Positions 7,802 to 16,812 of a stretch of 37,091 nucleotides of DNA are shown one piece after another. The notes under the pieces were generated by a model. It was given only the letters and a program-made list of their open reading frames with translations, made no database searches and was not told the DNA's origin. Numbering within the stretch: position 1 is the first letter of the stretch; every line of letters begins with the position of its first letter. The DNA is taken from assembly GCA_947260035.1 (NCBI GenBank), contig CAMYOO010000017.1:1-37091 (forward strand). The letters run 5' to 3'. The translations under genes were made by a program, and so were the position numbers. Origin of the DNA: an uncultured delta proteobacterium (lineage in GTDB: Bacteria > Myxococcota_A > UBA9160 > JAFDET01).

Positions 7802-8497
7802 ATGTCCGTAACCGCCCTGCTTCTCGTGTGCCTGGCCGGTGCGTCGGCCGGTGTCTGGGTGGCCTACCTGCGCTGGAAGGACAAGCGTCGGCCGGAGCCG
7901 CTGACGATCCTGATCCTGGCGACGGCCGCCGGCGTGGTGTCCGTGGGTGCCGCGCTGCTCGGCTACAACGTCCTCGATGGACTGGGGCGTGCAGCCACAT
8001 GGTCCACCCTGATGGGTCCATGGCGCGACGCGATCCCCGCCGCCCTGGCCATCGGCCTGGTGGAGGAGACCGCCAAGCTCCTGCCCATCCTTCCGATTGC
8101 GCTCACCAGCCGCCACTTCGACGAGATCTGGGATGGTCCGGTCTACCTGGGCGCCGCGGGCATCGGCTTTGCCCTGGCGGAGACCCTCTACCTTCTCGTG
8201 GGCGGCGATGTGGGGACGCTGGACGGCATCGTTCGCGCGGTCATCGCCCCCATCACCCACGCGGTGTTCGCCGCGCCGACGGGGCTGGGCCTGGCCCACG
8301 CCGTTCTCTACGCGCGCTGGTGGGCGCTGCCGCTGGGCCTCGGTGTCGCCAGCCTGGCCCACGGCGCCTACGACCTCTTCCTGGCCCAGCCGGGTTTCCA
8401 GCCGGCCGCATCTGCGGTGGTGGGAGTCCTGTGGATCTGGCTGCTCTTCGCCGCCCGCGAGCTGGTGCAGCGGCCGCGGGTGCCCCGCTCCGGCTGA
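7802..8497 (+). CDS. PrsW-like intramembrane metalloprotease family protein
   Basis: This integral membrane protein of 231 residues has about seven hydrophobic segments. Motifs of the PrsW/CPBP-like glutamic protease group are present in order: VEETAKLLP (EExxK), GIGFALAETLY (GFAxxE), ITHAVFAAPTGLG and LAHGAYDLF with conserved histidines. PrsW cleaves an anti-sigma factor in Bacillus; no sigma/anti-sigma pair is adjacent here, so the substrate is open. The predicted N-terminus (MSVTALLLVCLAGASAG) is the first membrane helix. It is followed after 45 nt by a secreted S8 protease gene, which may be only chance proximity of two proteases. Confidence 0.85.
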   Translation: MSVTALLLVCLAGASAGVWVAYLRWKDKRRPEPLTILILATAAGVVSVGAALLGYNVLDGLGRAATWSTLMGPWRDAIPAALAIGLVEETAKLLPILPIALTSRHFDEIWDGPVYLGAAGIGFALAETLYLLVGGDVGTLDGIVRAVIAPITHAVFAAPTGLGLAHAVLYARWWALPLGLGVASLAHGAYDLFLAQPGFQPAASAVVGVLWIWLLFAARELVQRPRVPRSG

Positions 8498-8542
8498 ATG
8501 AACGTGTAGAATCTCAGCTGGGTGGGGACCGAGAGGGGCACG

Positions 8543-11341
8543 ATGCGCAGATCCGGGTTCCTTGCCGTTGCGTTGATCCTAGTCCTGGGCGCCGCCTGCC
8601 AGCGTCACGATCCCGAAGGCGTCGAGCTCAAGTTCCGCACGCTGCCCAGCGACGCACGAGGCGTGAGTCCGCGTTTCCTGGCGCAGCTGGCCGCAGGCGA
8701 CGCCGAGCGCCTGCACGGCTTCGTTCGACTCGCCGAGCCGCCGGGACCGAACCTGCGCGGCCTGCTGGCGGCCCAGGGCATCGCCCTGCGCTTCGAGGTG
8801 GAGCATCCCATCTGGGTCGCCCAGGTGGCTCGCGACACGGCGGAGTCGGGACAGCTCCCCGCCCTGGTGGCGTGGGTCGGCGCGATCCGGCCCCAGGACA
8901 AGGTGAGCGCGGACCTGCGCCGGCGCCGTCGCACGCCGCAGTGGGCGCGCGCGGGCGGCGGCCTGCTGCGGCTCTCGGTGGAGTTCTTCGCCGACGTTCC
9001 CGCCGCCGAGACCGAAGCGCTGTTGGCCGGCGTGGCCGCGCGCATCGATCCCTGGGGCATCCGCAACGGCTACCACGTGCTGGCGCCGCGGAGCGCGCTG
9101 GTGACCCTGGCGAGCGACGACGCCGTCCAGTGGATCGAGCCGGGCCCACTTCCCTACCTGCCGCTCAACAACTTCACGCGTCGCGCCACCGGGGTGGAGG
9201 AGGTGCAAGAGTTGGACCTGGGGCCCGGCGGCGCCGGTCTCGCCGTGTACCGGGGCCTCACCGGAGAGGGCGTCCAGGTCGGCGTCTGGGACGGCGGCAT
9301 CGATCCATCCCACGAGGACTTCCGGCTGCACGATCCCGCCGGCGTGGAGATCGGCGACCGCCTGCTGCGCCGCTCGGTACTGGCCGACGACCACGGCACG
9401 TGGGTGGCAGGTGTGGTGGCTGGAGACGGGATCCGCAGCACAGCCTGCGGCACGTCGTCCTACCTCCGGCGCGGCATGGCGCCGGGCGCAGAGCTGCTCT
9501 CCTTCTATCCCAGCCCGCGCTTCGGGCCGGCCGTGCACGAGTTTGCCGAGGGGATCGCCGACTTCGGGATGGATCTGTCGAACCACTCCTACGCCCAGGG
9601 AACCAACGGCATCTACGGGGCGATGTCGCGGCGCATCGACGAGCTGGTCCGCGGGACCGTCACCTCCGACGGCGTCACGCTGCCCGGACGCCCGCAGATC
9701 TGGGCTTCCGGCAACAACGGCCTGTTTCCCGAGTACTTCAGCGCCGAGGGCTTCTTCGCCGCACTGGCCCCGGCCAAGAACTCCATTTCCGTGGGCGCCG
9801 TGATCGCCGACACCGCCGGCTTCCGGGACCACCTGGCCCGCTTCAGCAGCCTTGGGCCCACCTGGGACGGCCGCATCAAGCCGGAGATCGTGGCGCCCGG
9901 CTCCGGGATCAACACGCCGGACCCGGGCGGCTGCTACACGGTGGTGGACGGCACCTCGTTCTCCTCACCGGCCGCAGCCGGCATCGGCGCCCTGGCGCTG
10001 CAGCAGTACGCGGAGACCTACCGCGCAGACCTGGATAGCGAAGCGCCGCTACCGTCCACGTTGAAGGCGACGCTGGTGCAGAGCGCCGCCGATCTGGTGC
10101 ACACGGCTTCGGATCTGCTGGACTGGACCAATCCGGACACCAGCGCCGCCGTGCTCTACGACGTTGGCCCCGACGGGGCAACGGGCTACGGGCGAGTCGA
10201 CGCACGGGCCGCGGTTGGCGTGGTCACCGAGAGGATCCTGCGCGAGGGTGCGATCGCCGACCCCGCCGAGGTGATCACCTATCGCGTCCAGGTTCCGCCG
10301 CTTCGCGACCGGATCCAGTTCACCCTCGCCTGGGACGACCCGCCCGACGAGGACACCTTCGCCGCCGACACCACGCCGCGCCTGGTGAATGACCTGGAGC
10401 TCAGCGTCGTGTCTCCCGACGGCAGCGAGCGCCTGCCGTGGGTGCTGAGCCCGCTCACGCCGGCCGCGATACTGGGTGCGCCGGATCCGATCCTACCCGC
10501 CGACATCACACCGGCCGGCCGCGGCCACGACCATCGCAACAACCTGGAGCAGGTCACCGTGGACGCGCCCTCGCCGGCGGGAGAGTGGCTGGTGCGCGTC
10601 TCGGTGGCGCAGGACACCCTGCCGTTGCTCGACGATCCCCAGCGTTTTTCGCTGGCAGGAGACTTCCACGGGCGCATCCACTTCTGCGACTGGAACGAGC
10701 AGCCGGGCTCCGTGTACGTGATTCGCAACGGCGCACCGGAGCCCATCTTCACCGAGCCCGATCCGCTGGCCTTGGTGTACCACTCGGCCTTCTCGCCGGG
10801 CGGCGTGCTGTACGTCTCGGACGCCAACACCAATGCCGTCCTCGAGGTTCAGCCCGGCGAGCAGCCGGTGGAGGCCTACCGCCATACCACCTTCCTGCGC
10901 GACGTCGCCTTCGATCCGGCCGGAGCGTTCTACTTCAGCGAGGCCAGCGGCGTGACCGACGACGGGGCGATCTACAAGCTGGACCTGGGTGCGGGAACGG
11001 CGACGCTTGCCTACAAGGTGGTCCTGAGCGAGATCGGCGGCCGCTGGGCCGGCGACTTCGCGTTCGATCCATCGGGAATCCTGTACCTGAGCACAGGCAA
11101 CTCGATCGGCGGCCGGATCTACCGCGTCGACGACCTGACGGGGATCGTGCCGCCCGTCGAGGTCTACTCGTTGCCGGGTGAATCGGTGACGGGAATCGCC
11201 TTCGACCGGGACGGGCAGCTCTTCTTTACCAACTGGGACGGCGATCGCGGGTACATCTGGCGCCTCTTCCTGGCGGACGGCAGCCGCGATCTGGTCTATT
11301 CCTTTGCAGATCGCTTTATCTGGGACGTGTCCTTCCGCTGA
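8543..11341 (+). CDS. S8 subtilisin-like protease lipoprotein with C-terminal beta-propeller-like region
   Basis: I place the start at ATG 8543 rather than the in-frame GTG 8522 because it leads straight into a lipoprotein signal with lipobox LGAAC. The 932-residue protein has an N-terminal propeptide-like region (to about 230). The S8 catalytic domain follows, with Asp250 in VWDGGIDPSHEDF, His284 in DDHGTWVAG, the oxyanion Asn in WASGNNG and Ser472 in DGTSFSSPAAAG. A jelly-roll region similar to a P domain follows (about 560-710). From about 715 there are repeated segments (GVLYVSDANTNAV, GAFYFSEASG, GILYLSTGNS, GQLFFTNWDG) of the NHL/SMP-30 kind, suggesting a beta-propeller. An anchored extracytoplasmic protease is likely; the substrate is unknown. 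Confidence 0.9.
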   Translation: MRRSGFLAVALILVLGAACQRHDPEGVELKFRTLPSDARGVSPRFLAQLAAGDAERLHGFVRLAEPPGPNLRGLLAAQGIALRFEVEHPIWVAQVARDTAESGQLPALVAWVGAIRPQDKVSADLRRRRRTPQWARAGGGLLRLSVEFFADVPAAETEALLAGVAARIDPWGIRNGYHVLAPRSALVTLASDDAVQWIEPGPLPYLPLNNFTRRATGVEEVQELDLGPGGAGLAVYRGLTGEGVQVGVWDGGIDPSHEDFRLHDPAGVEIGDRLLRRSVLADDHGTWVAGVVAGDGIRSTACGTSSYLRRGMAPGAELLSFYPSPRFGPAVHEFAEGIADFGMDLSNHSYAQGTNGIYGAMSRRIDELVRGTVTSDGVTLPGRPQIWASGNNGLFPEYFSAEGFFAALAPAKNSISVGAVIADTAGFRDHLARFSSLGPTWDGRIKPEIVAPGSGINTPDPGGCYTVVDGTSFSSPAAAGIGALALQQYAETYRADLDSEAPLPSTLKATLVQSAADLVHTASDLLDWTNPDTSAAVLYDVGPDGATGYGRVDARAAVGVVTERILREGAIADPAEVITYRVQVPPLRDRIQFTLAWDDPPDEDTFAADTTPRLVNDLELSVVSPDGSERLPWVLSPLTPAAILGAPDPILPADITPAGRGHDHRNNLEQVTVDAPSPAGEWLVRVSVAQDTLPLLDDPQRFSLAGDFHGRIHFCDWNEQPGSVYVIRNGAPEPIFTEPDPLALVYHSAFSPGGVLYVSDANTNAVLEVQPGEQPVEAYRHTTFLRDVAFDPAGAFYFSEASGVTDDGAIYKLDLGAGTATLAYKVVLSEIGGRWAGDFAFDPSGILYLSTGNSIGGRIYRVDDLTGIVPPVEVYSLPGESVTGIAFDRDGQLFFTNWDGDRGYIWRLFLADGSRDLVYSFADRFIWDVSFR

Positions 11342-11367
11342 GCGGAGGACCGACGAGGAGACGAATC

Positions 11368-13048
11368 ATGGGTTCCACGAGCGGCGGCGAGTTGATTGCA
11401 CGCATGTTGAAGGCGGAAGGGGTCGAGGTCGTCTTCGGCATCATCGACGGCTCCTATGGGGGCCTCTACACCAGCCTGCCCAAGCACGGCATCCGGCTGG
11501 TCAGCCCACGTCACGAGGCCACCGCCGCCCACATGGCCGGAGCCTACGCGCGGCTCACGGGCAAGCTGGGTGTCTGCATCGCCAGTAACGGCCCCGGCGC
11601 CGCCAACGTCATCACCGGGATCGCCGTGGAGAACGGCGAGGGAAACCGGGTACTGTGTCTGACCAGCTGGCGCCGCGGTCCCATCGTGGGGCCCGATCGA
11701 GGTGGGACCTACCAGTACTTCGATCAGGTTGCGGTGGCCAAGCCCATGAGCAAGTGGTCGGGTGCGGCTCGCAGCTTCGACCGCATTCCCGAGGTGATGC
11801 GCCGCGCCTTCCGCGTGGCCTGGCAAGGGCGCCCCGGAGTCGTCCACGTGAGCGTGCCAGAAGACGTGCTCAACACACCGGTCGAGGATGACGCGCCGGT
11901 CCGGGAGCCGAGTCGCTATCGCCGTACCGAGCCGATTCGGCCCGCGGCAGAGGACGTCCGCCAGGCGGCACGTATGCTGGCCGAGGCCGAGCAGCCGCTG
12001 CTGCACGTGGGTAGCGGCGTCCTGCATTCGGGCGCGTCGGGTCTGGTGGCCGAGCTGGCGCACACCCTGGAAGCGCCGGTGTCCGCCAGCTGGGGCGCTC
12101 GGGCCGCCCTGGATGCACGCGAGAAGTTTGCCATCCCGATGCTTCCTCCGTTGATCGACGAGGTTCGCTGTGCCGCCGATGTGGTGCTGGCCGTGGGGAC
12201 TCGCTTCGGCGAGACCGACTGGTGGGGCAAGCCTCCGTACTGGCGGGATGGCGGTGCTGGCCGACGCCGGCGCCTTCTTGGAGGCGTTGCTGGCCGAACT
12301 GAAGCAGCACGACCTGTCGTCGCGGACACCTGCGCGCGCCGAGCGGCTGGAGGGATGGGCCGGCACCGCAGCGGGCATGCGCCAGTTCCTGCGCGGTGCA
12401 GCCGCCGACCCGGAGGCGGAGCCGATGCACACCGCCTTTGTTCCGCTGGTTTGCCGCGAGGTGTTCGAGGACGACGCGGTGCTGGTGATCGACGGCGGCA
12501 ATACTGCGGTCTGGACCAACCTGCTGCACGAGAACCGGGAGCCCGGTGCGCAGCTCTCGACCTTCAAGTTCGGGATGCTGGGCGCCGGTCTGGGCCAGGC
12601 GCTGGGCGCGCAGGTCGCGCACCCGGAGCGGCAGGTCTACTGCATCCTGGGCGACGGAGCGATGGGCTTCCACATGCAGGAGGTGGAGACGGCGGTGCGC
12701 AATCACCTGCCCATCGTTTTCCTGGTCATCTGCGACAAACAGTGGGGAATGGTGAAGTTCAACCAGTGCATGGCGCTGGACCCGGAAACCATGACGGCGC
12801 AGCGCTCGCTGCCGCCGGGCAAGACGATCAACTCCGACTTCGAAGAGATCCGCTTCAACGAGGTGGCCAACGCCATGGGTGCCCACGGCGAGCGCGTGGC
12901 GCGCGGCTGCGACCTGAAGCCGGCCCTCGAGCGCTGCCTGGCCAGCCGCAAGCCGGCCGTGATCCACGTGGACGTCGACCCGGTCGCGCACATGTGGGCG
13001 CCGGGACTGGACATCTTCAAGGCCATGCACATGGAGCCCGGAGCGTGA
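11368..13048 (+). pseudogene. Thiamine-diphosphate enzyme (acetolactate synthase-like), broken by internal deletion and frameshift
   Basis: The first part (11368 to about 12246) encodes the pyrimidine-binding domain with the catalytic glutamate in SPRHEATAAHMAGAYA, plus most of the central domain up to WWGKPPYWRD. The second part (about 12248-13048), in another frame, resumes at MAVLADAGAFLEALLAEL and holds the diphosphate-binding domain (GDGAMGFHMQEVETAV). The linking strand that normally reads like qvDvDpe.ig.n is missing, so about 20-30 codons appear deleted along with the frame change. The usual Mg-binding Asn of the second motif is replaced by Asp in VICDKQWG. With this lesion no full enzyme can be made unless the sequence is wrong. 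Its native reaction (decarboxylation or ligation of 2-oxoacids) is only a family guess. Confidence 0.8.
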
Positions 13049-14016
13049 GCGGGCCGCGCGCGGTGCTGGTTACGGGGGCCTCCGGCCTGGTCGGACGCCA
13101 GGTGGTCGCCCAGCTCGCGGAGAGCCCGGGCGGCATCGAGCGCATCGTGGCCCTGGACGTGCGCGAGCCCGCGGCCGAGGAGCGCTTCCTGGGCGTGCGC
13201 TACGAGCAGGGAGACATCCGCGATCCCGAGCTGGCCAAGATCCTCGAGGCCCACGGCGTGGATACCGTGGTTCATCTCGCCGCGGTGGTGACGCCGGGCA
13301 AGAACAGCTCGCCGGACTTCGAGTACTCGATCGACGTGCGCGGCACCGAGAACGTGCTCGAGGCGTGCATCCGCAACGGCGTTCGCCAGCTGGTCTACAC
13401 CAGCAGCGGGGCGGCCTACGGGTACCACGCCGACAACCCGGTTCCCCTGCGCGAGACGGACCCCCTGCGCGGAAACCGGGAGTTCGCCTACTCGTGGCAC
13501 AAGCGCCTGGCGGAAGAGGCGTTGGAGCGAGCGCGCGACGAGCACCCGGAGCTGGAGCAGCTGATCTTCCGGCCCGGGACGATCCTGGGCAGGACCGTCC
13601 ACAGCCCGATCACCGCGCTCTTCGAGCGTCCGGTGGTGGTCGGGGTGGCCGGGTCCGACGCGCCCTTCGTTCTGGTCTGGGACGAAGACGTGGCTGCGGC
13701 CATCGTGAAGGGCGTTCGCGAGCGGCGCTCGGGTGTCTACAACCTCTCGGGCGACGGGGCGCTTCCCCTGGAGGTGATCGCGCGCAGGCTGGGACGGCGC
13801 TACGTGCCGCTGCCGGCCGCCCTGCTGAAGGGAGTGCTGGGATCGCTGCATCTGTTGGGCGTGTCCGCACGGGGTGCCGAGCAGGCGGACTTCCTGCGCT
13901 ACCGGCCGGTGCTCTCCAACGACAAGCTCAAGTCCGAGTTCGGCTTCACGCCCACGTACACCAGCGACGAGTGCTTCGAACGCTACCGCCAGATCCGCTT
14001 CGGCTCGGGCTCGTAG
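13045..14016 (+). CDS. NAD-dependent epimerase/dehydratase (extended SDR)
   Basis: GTG 13045 overlaps the stop of the thiamine-diphosphate gene (GTGA). The 323-residue protein starts with a Rossmann strand VLVTGASGLVGRQVV (GxxGxxG), has an acidic strand-2 end (IVALDVREP) fitting NAD binding, DIRDPEL after strand 3, and the active-site pair YSWHK with an upstream Ser in VYTSSGAAYG. It is an extended SDR of the sugar-nucleotide epimerase or sterol/dihydroflavonol reductase type; the substrate is not evident. Because the upstream gene has lost its frame, a single open frame runs from 11368 to 14016, but this is an accident and not a fusion. Confidence 0.88.
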   Translation: MSGPRAVLVTGASGLVGRQVVAQLAESPGGIERIVALDVREPAAEERFLGVRYEQGDIRDPELAKILEAHGVDTVVHLAAVVTPGKNSSPDFEYSIDVRGTENVLEACIRNGVRQLVYTSSGAAYGYHADNPVPLRETDPLRGNREFAYSWHKRLAEEALERARDEHPELEQLIFRPGTILGRTVHSPITALFERPVVVGVAGSDAPFVLVWDEDVAAAIVKGVRERRSGVYNLSGDGALPLEVIARRLGRRYVPLPAALLKGVLGSLHLLGVSARGAEQADFLRYRPVLSNDKLKSEFGFTPTYTSDECFERYRQIRFGSGS

Positions 14017-14018
14017 TC

Positions 14019-14807
14019 GTGCGCGAGCGCAGCGTCGTGATCACCGGCGCTGCCGGCGGGATCGGCGCCGTCCTGGCCCGCCGCTGCGCCGAGGAAGGCG
14101 CGCGGGTCGCGCTCCTGGACCGGGACCTGGCCGGAGCGAGCGCTCGGGCCGCCGAGTTGGAGGCCACCGGCGCCGACGTCCTGGCCCTGGGCTGCGACGT
14201 CACCGCCGACGAGGACTGCCGCTCGGCGCTGGCCGCCGTGGGCGAGCGCTTCGGGGGTGTGGACGTCCTGGTCAACAACGCGGGCATTACCCACCTCGGC
14301 CTGTTTCGCGACACCGATGTCGAGGTGTTGCGGCGCGTGATGGAGGTGAACTTCTTCGGCGCGGTGAACTGCACCAAGGCGGCGCTCCCCTCGTTGCTGA
14401 AGCGTCGCGGCCGCATCGTGGTGCTCTCGAGCGTGGCCGGCTTCGCCCCCCTGGCCACCCGCACCGGCTACTCGGCCAGCAAGCACGCCCTGCACGGCTT
14501 CTTCGAGTCGCTGCGGGCCGAGCATCTGCAGGACGGCCTGGGCGTTACCATGGTGTGTCCCTACTTCGTGAACACCGAGATCGGCGCCCACGCCCTGGGC
14601 CCCCACGGCGAGGCGGTGGGCGAGGCGCAGCGCACGGGCGTGCGCGGTGCCATCGAGCCCGAACAGGTGGCCGACGCCATCTTGCGCGGCGTGCGCCGCG
14701 GCCAGGACCGTGTCCTGGTCCCCAGCCAGGCTCGTCTAGCCTGGTGGATCTCCCGCCTCACCCCCTCCCTCTACGAACGCCTCATGGCCCGCCGCGTCCG
14801 CACCTAG
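14019..14807 (+). CDS. Classical SDR oxidoreductase
   Basis: This short-chain dehydrogenase has 262 residues from GTG 14019, two nt after the preceding stop. Motifs are VVITGAAGGIGAVLA (TGxxxGxG), the NNAG motif in LVNNAGITHLG, the catalytic Ser in VVLSSVAGFAP and YSASK. The acidic residue after strand 2 (ALLDRDLAG) favours NAD(H) over NADP(H). The C-terminal part (YFVNTEIGAHA, then a basic helical tail) suggests a membrane-associated substrate such as a lipid or steroid alcohol, but that is only inference. It is the last gene of the 11368-14807 run and ends at a palindromic repeat. Confidence 0.9.
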   Translation: MRERSVVITGAAGGIGAVLARRCAEEGARVALLDRDLAGASARAAELEATGADVLALGCDVTADEDCRSALAAVGERFGGVDVLVNNAGITHLGLFRDTDVEVLRRVMEVNFFGAVNCTKAALPSLLKRRGRIVVLSSVAGFAPLATRTGYSASKHALHGFFESLRAEHLQDGLGVTMVCPYFVNTEIGAHALGPHGEAVGEAQRTGVRGAIEPEQVADAILRGVRRGQDRVLVPSQARLAWWISRLTPSLYERLMARRVRT

Positions 14808-14815
14808 GAGACAAG

Positions 14816-14914
14816 CCGGCAACTAAAGGGACAGTCCCGTTAGTTGCCGACGATCTGTGAGGCGACAAGGATGCAGTGAACGGCAACTAACGGGACTGTC
14901 CCTTTAGTTGCCGG
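14816..14914. repeat. REP-like element pair: perfect 34-bp inverted repeat with GGGACAGTCCC core
   Basis: Bases 14816-14849 and 14881-14914 are perfect reverse complements separated by 31 nt. Each arm is itself nearly palindromic: GGCAACTAA, a mismatch, GGGAC-A-GTCCC, then TTAGTTGCC. The element lies between two convergent genes and contains the stop codon of the membrane protein gene (TAA at 14904-14906, minus strand). It may act as a bidirectional terminator. Related elements are at 23950 and 32010. Confidence 0.9.
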
Positions 14915-15878
14915 GCGTGGTGGCGCCGAAGATTTCGCGGTTGGCGCGGCGCAAGAAGAGCATTCCGATGGCGGCGTTGAAGAAGATGAAGAAGTTGTGC
15001 TGGACCAGGCCGAAGGCCGCCATTTCGCCGGCGTTGTCGGGGAAGAGCGTTACCCACAGGGTGATCGCCACGCTGCGCATGGGGCCGGGGACCGCGGCGC
15101 CGAAGAAGATCACCGGCAGGTAGCCCAGCATCTCGACGAAGCCGACGCTCACGCCGAACAGGCGCAGGGCCAGGGTGTACACCACCACCGCCATCAACAG
15201 CGCCGGCGAGCGCAGCAGGATGATGCCCAGGTAGTGGCCGATCCGGGCCTGGCGGAAGGCATGCAGGATCTCGCGATTGCGGATCTGCGAGCCCGGCAGG
15301 ATGGAGCCGCTGAAGTAGAGCAGGTGCAGTGCGAAGAACGCCGCCACGCCGGCCGCCACCCAGGGGATGGCGTGGAACACGGCGGGCAGGCTGTCCCAGC
15401 GCAGGGTCACGCCGATCGTGGCCCACATCGTCAGGTAGAGCAGCTCGCAGAACATGATGAAGAGCATGCTCGAGCCCACTTGCCAGCCCGGAACACCGTC
15501 CCTCCGGTTCAGGTAGACGGCCATGGCGCCCTTGCCCACCTGCTCGTTCAGGATCGAGATGATGTAGGTGCTGGCGCGCACGGGCAGGATGGCGGTGTAC
15601 GCGACGCGCGCGTTGAACCAGTTGATGACTCGCCATACCACCGCCGAGTCGATCACCAGGAAGAACAGCGAGTAGGGAATCATCAGGGCCAGCCAGCGCG
15701 TCCAGGAGACGCGGGCGAAGACCTCGGCCAGGTAGGGGACGACGCTCGATCCCTGGCGGGCCGCCGCGGCGTCGATGCGGAAGTAGAGGTAGACGAAGCA
15801 GGCCAGCGCGATCAGCCAGGGAACGACCCGGGTAGCGAGTGAGCTCTTGCGCGGGGTTGCCGGGGCGGCGTCGCTCAT
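14904..15878 (-). CDS. Polytopic membrane protein, lysylphosphatidylglycerol synthetase TM-domain/UPF0104-like
   Basis: This is a 324-residue protein with about eight hydrophobic segments. ATG 15878 overlaps the stop of the upstream NDUFA9-like gene (ATGA), giving a better start than upstream codons, which would add low-complexity sequence. A segment with ILPVRASTYIISILNEQVGKG and later GYLPVIFFGAAVPGPMRSV resembles the flippase-like transmembrane domain of lysyl-phosphatidylglycerol synthetases and UPF0104 proteins (a GPxxxxE-type motif region), though similarity is loose. No catalytic domain is attached. The last two codons and stop come from the palindromic repeat. It could take part in lipid or glycan translocation; confidence in the family is moderate. 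Confidence 0.7.
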   Translation of the reverse strand: MSDAAPATPRKSSLATRVVPWLIALACFVYLYFRIDAAAARQGSSVVPYLAEVFARVSWTRWLALMIPYSLFFLVIDSAVVWRVINWFNARVAYTAILPVRASTYIISILNEQVGKGAMAVYLNRRDGVPGWQVGSSMLFIMFCELLYLTMWATIGVTLRWDSLPAVFHAIPWVAAGVAAFFALHLLYFSGSILPGSQIRNREILHAFRQARIGHYLGIILLRSPALLMAVVVYTLALRLFGVSVGFVEMLGYLPVIFFGAAVPGPMRSVAITLWVTLFPDNAGEMAAFGLVQHNFFIFFNAAIGMLFLRRANREIFGATTPGN

Positions 15879-16798
15879 GCGGCCTCCACCTGCGGTCCGA
15901 CGCAGCGGCGCAGGGTCGTGTCCAGGGGCGTCAGCGAGATGCCCATCCGCCTGGCGGCGGCCTCGGCATCCACGCGGTCGTCGTGCTCCAGCACCTCGAG
16001 CATCGGCAAGCTGATGGGCGGGTACTTCGACACGCGGCCCAGCAACGAGACGCCCAGGCGAACCAGCCCGTAGGGAAGCCCCAGGATGCGTGGCTTGCGG
16101 CCGTACAGCGCCGCAGCGCGCAGGACCAGGTCGCGGTGAGAGAGGCACTCGGGCCCCGCCAGGTCGAGGGCCTCGCCGGCCAGGTCGGGTGCGACCAGGG
16201 CGCGCTCCACAGCGCCGGCCACGTCCTCCGCGTCGATGGGCTGCTCCAGGGTGGCGCCGCCGCGCACCAGGGGCAGGACGCCTGCCAGCGCCTGCCCGCG
16301 CAAGGCCGCCGACGCGAAGTCGCCGGGGCCCAGCACCATCGGCAGGCGGATCACCACGGCGGGAACGGGAGCGTCCAGCAGGATCCGCTCGGCGCGGCCC
16401 TTGGAAGCCAGGCAGGCGTTGGGGCTGTCCGGATCGGCGCCCAGGATCGAGAGGTACACGATGCGTCCGATGCCGGCGGCGGCGGCGGCGTTCGCGAAGC
16501 GCGTGCTGGTCTCCTCGTGGGCCGCGCGGTAGCTGGTGGTGGGCCCCTCCTTGAGGATTCCGACCAGATGGACCAGACCGCCGCAGCCTTCGAACGCGCC
16601 GCGGAGTGCGTCGGGGTCGGCGTAGTCGGCGATCGCGATCTCCGGATCGAGGCCGTCCTCGCGGATGGTCCCGGCAGCGCGCTCGGAGCGGACCAGGGCG
16701 CGGGCGCCTACGCCCGTGCCAGACAGGCGCGCCAGCAGCCTCCGGCCCAGATGGCCGTTGGCGCCCGCGATCAGGGTGGGTCCCGCTGCGGTATTCAT
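15875..16798 (-). CDS. Atypical SDR, complex I NDUFA9-like NAD(P)-binding protein
   Basis: A 307-residue Rossmann protein begins PTLIAGANGHLGRRLLARL (GxxGxxG) and carries ARALVRSERAAG at strand 2. The middle has the pattern common to NDUFA9-like and NmrA-like atypical SDRs: GGLVHLVGILKEG, VYLSILGADPDSPNACLASKG with a Lys, and RLPMVLGPGDF. The strict YxxxK pair is absent, as is usual in this group, so it may bind a nucleotide without catalysing a classical redox step. It lies 14 nt downstream of the hydrolase and overlaps the membrane-protein start, so it belongs to the distal part of the suf transcript or a sub-operon. Confidence 0.82.
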   Translation of the reverse strand: MNTAAGPTLIAGANGHLGRRLLARLSGTGVGARALVRSERAAGTIREDGLDPEIAIADYADPDALRGAFEGCGGLVHLVGILKEGPTTSYRAAHEETSTRFANAAAAAGIGRIVYLSILGADPDSPNACLASKGRAERILLDAPVPAVVIRLPMVLGPGDFASAALRGQALAGVLPLVRGGATLEQPIDAEDVAGAVERALVAPDLAGEALDLAGPECLSHRDLVLRAAALYGRKPRILGLPYGLVRLGVSLLGRVSKYPPISLPMLEVLEHDDRVDAEAAARRMGISLTPLDTTLRRCVGPQVEAA

Positions 16799-16812
16799 GC
16801 CTCGATCCTAAC

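Noticed and set aside
11368-14016. Apparent 882-codon fusion of a thiamine-diphosphate enzyme and an NAD epimerase
   Set aside because: The middle of this frame (about 12250-13044) has no homology; the true continuation is in another frame. The epimerase has its own GTG start overlapping the upstream stop, so the fusion is an artefact of the frameshift.
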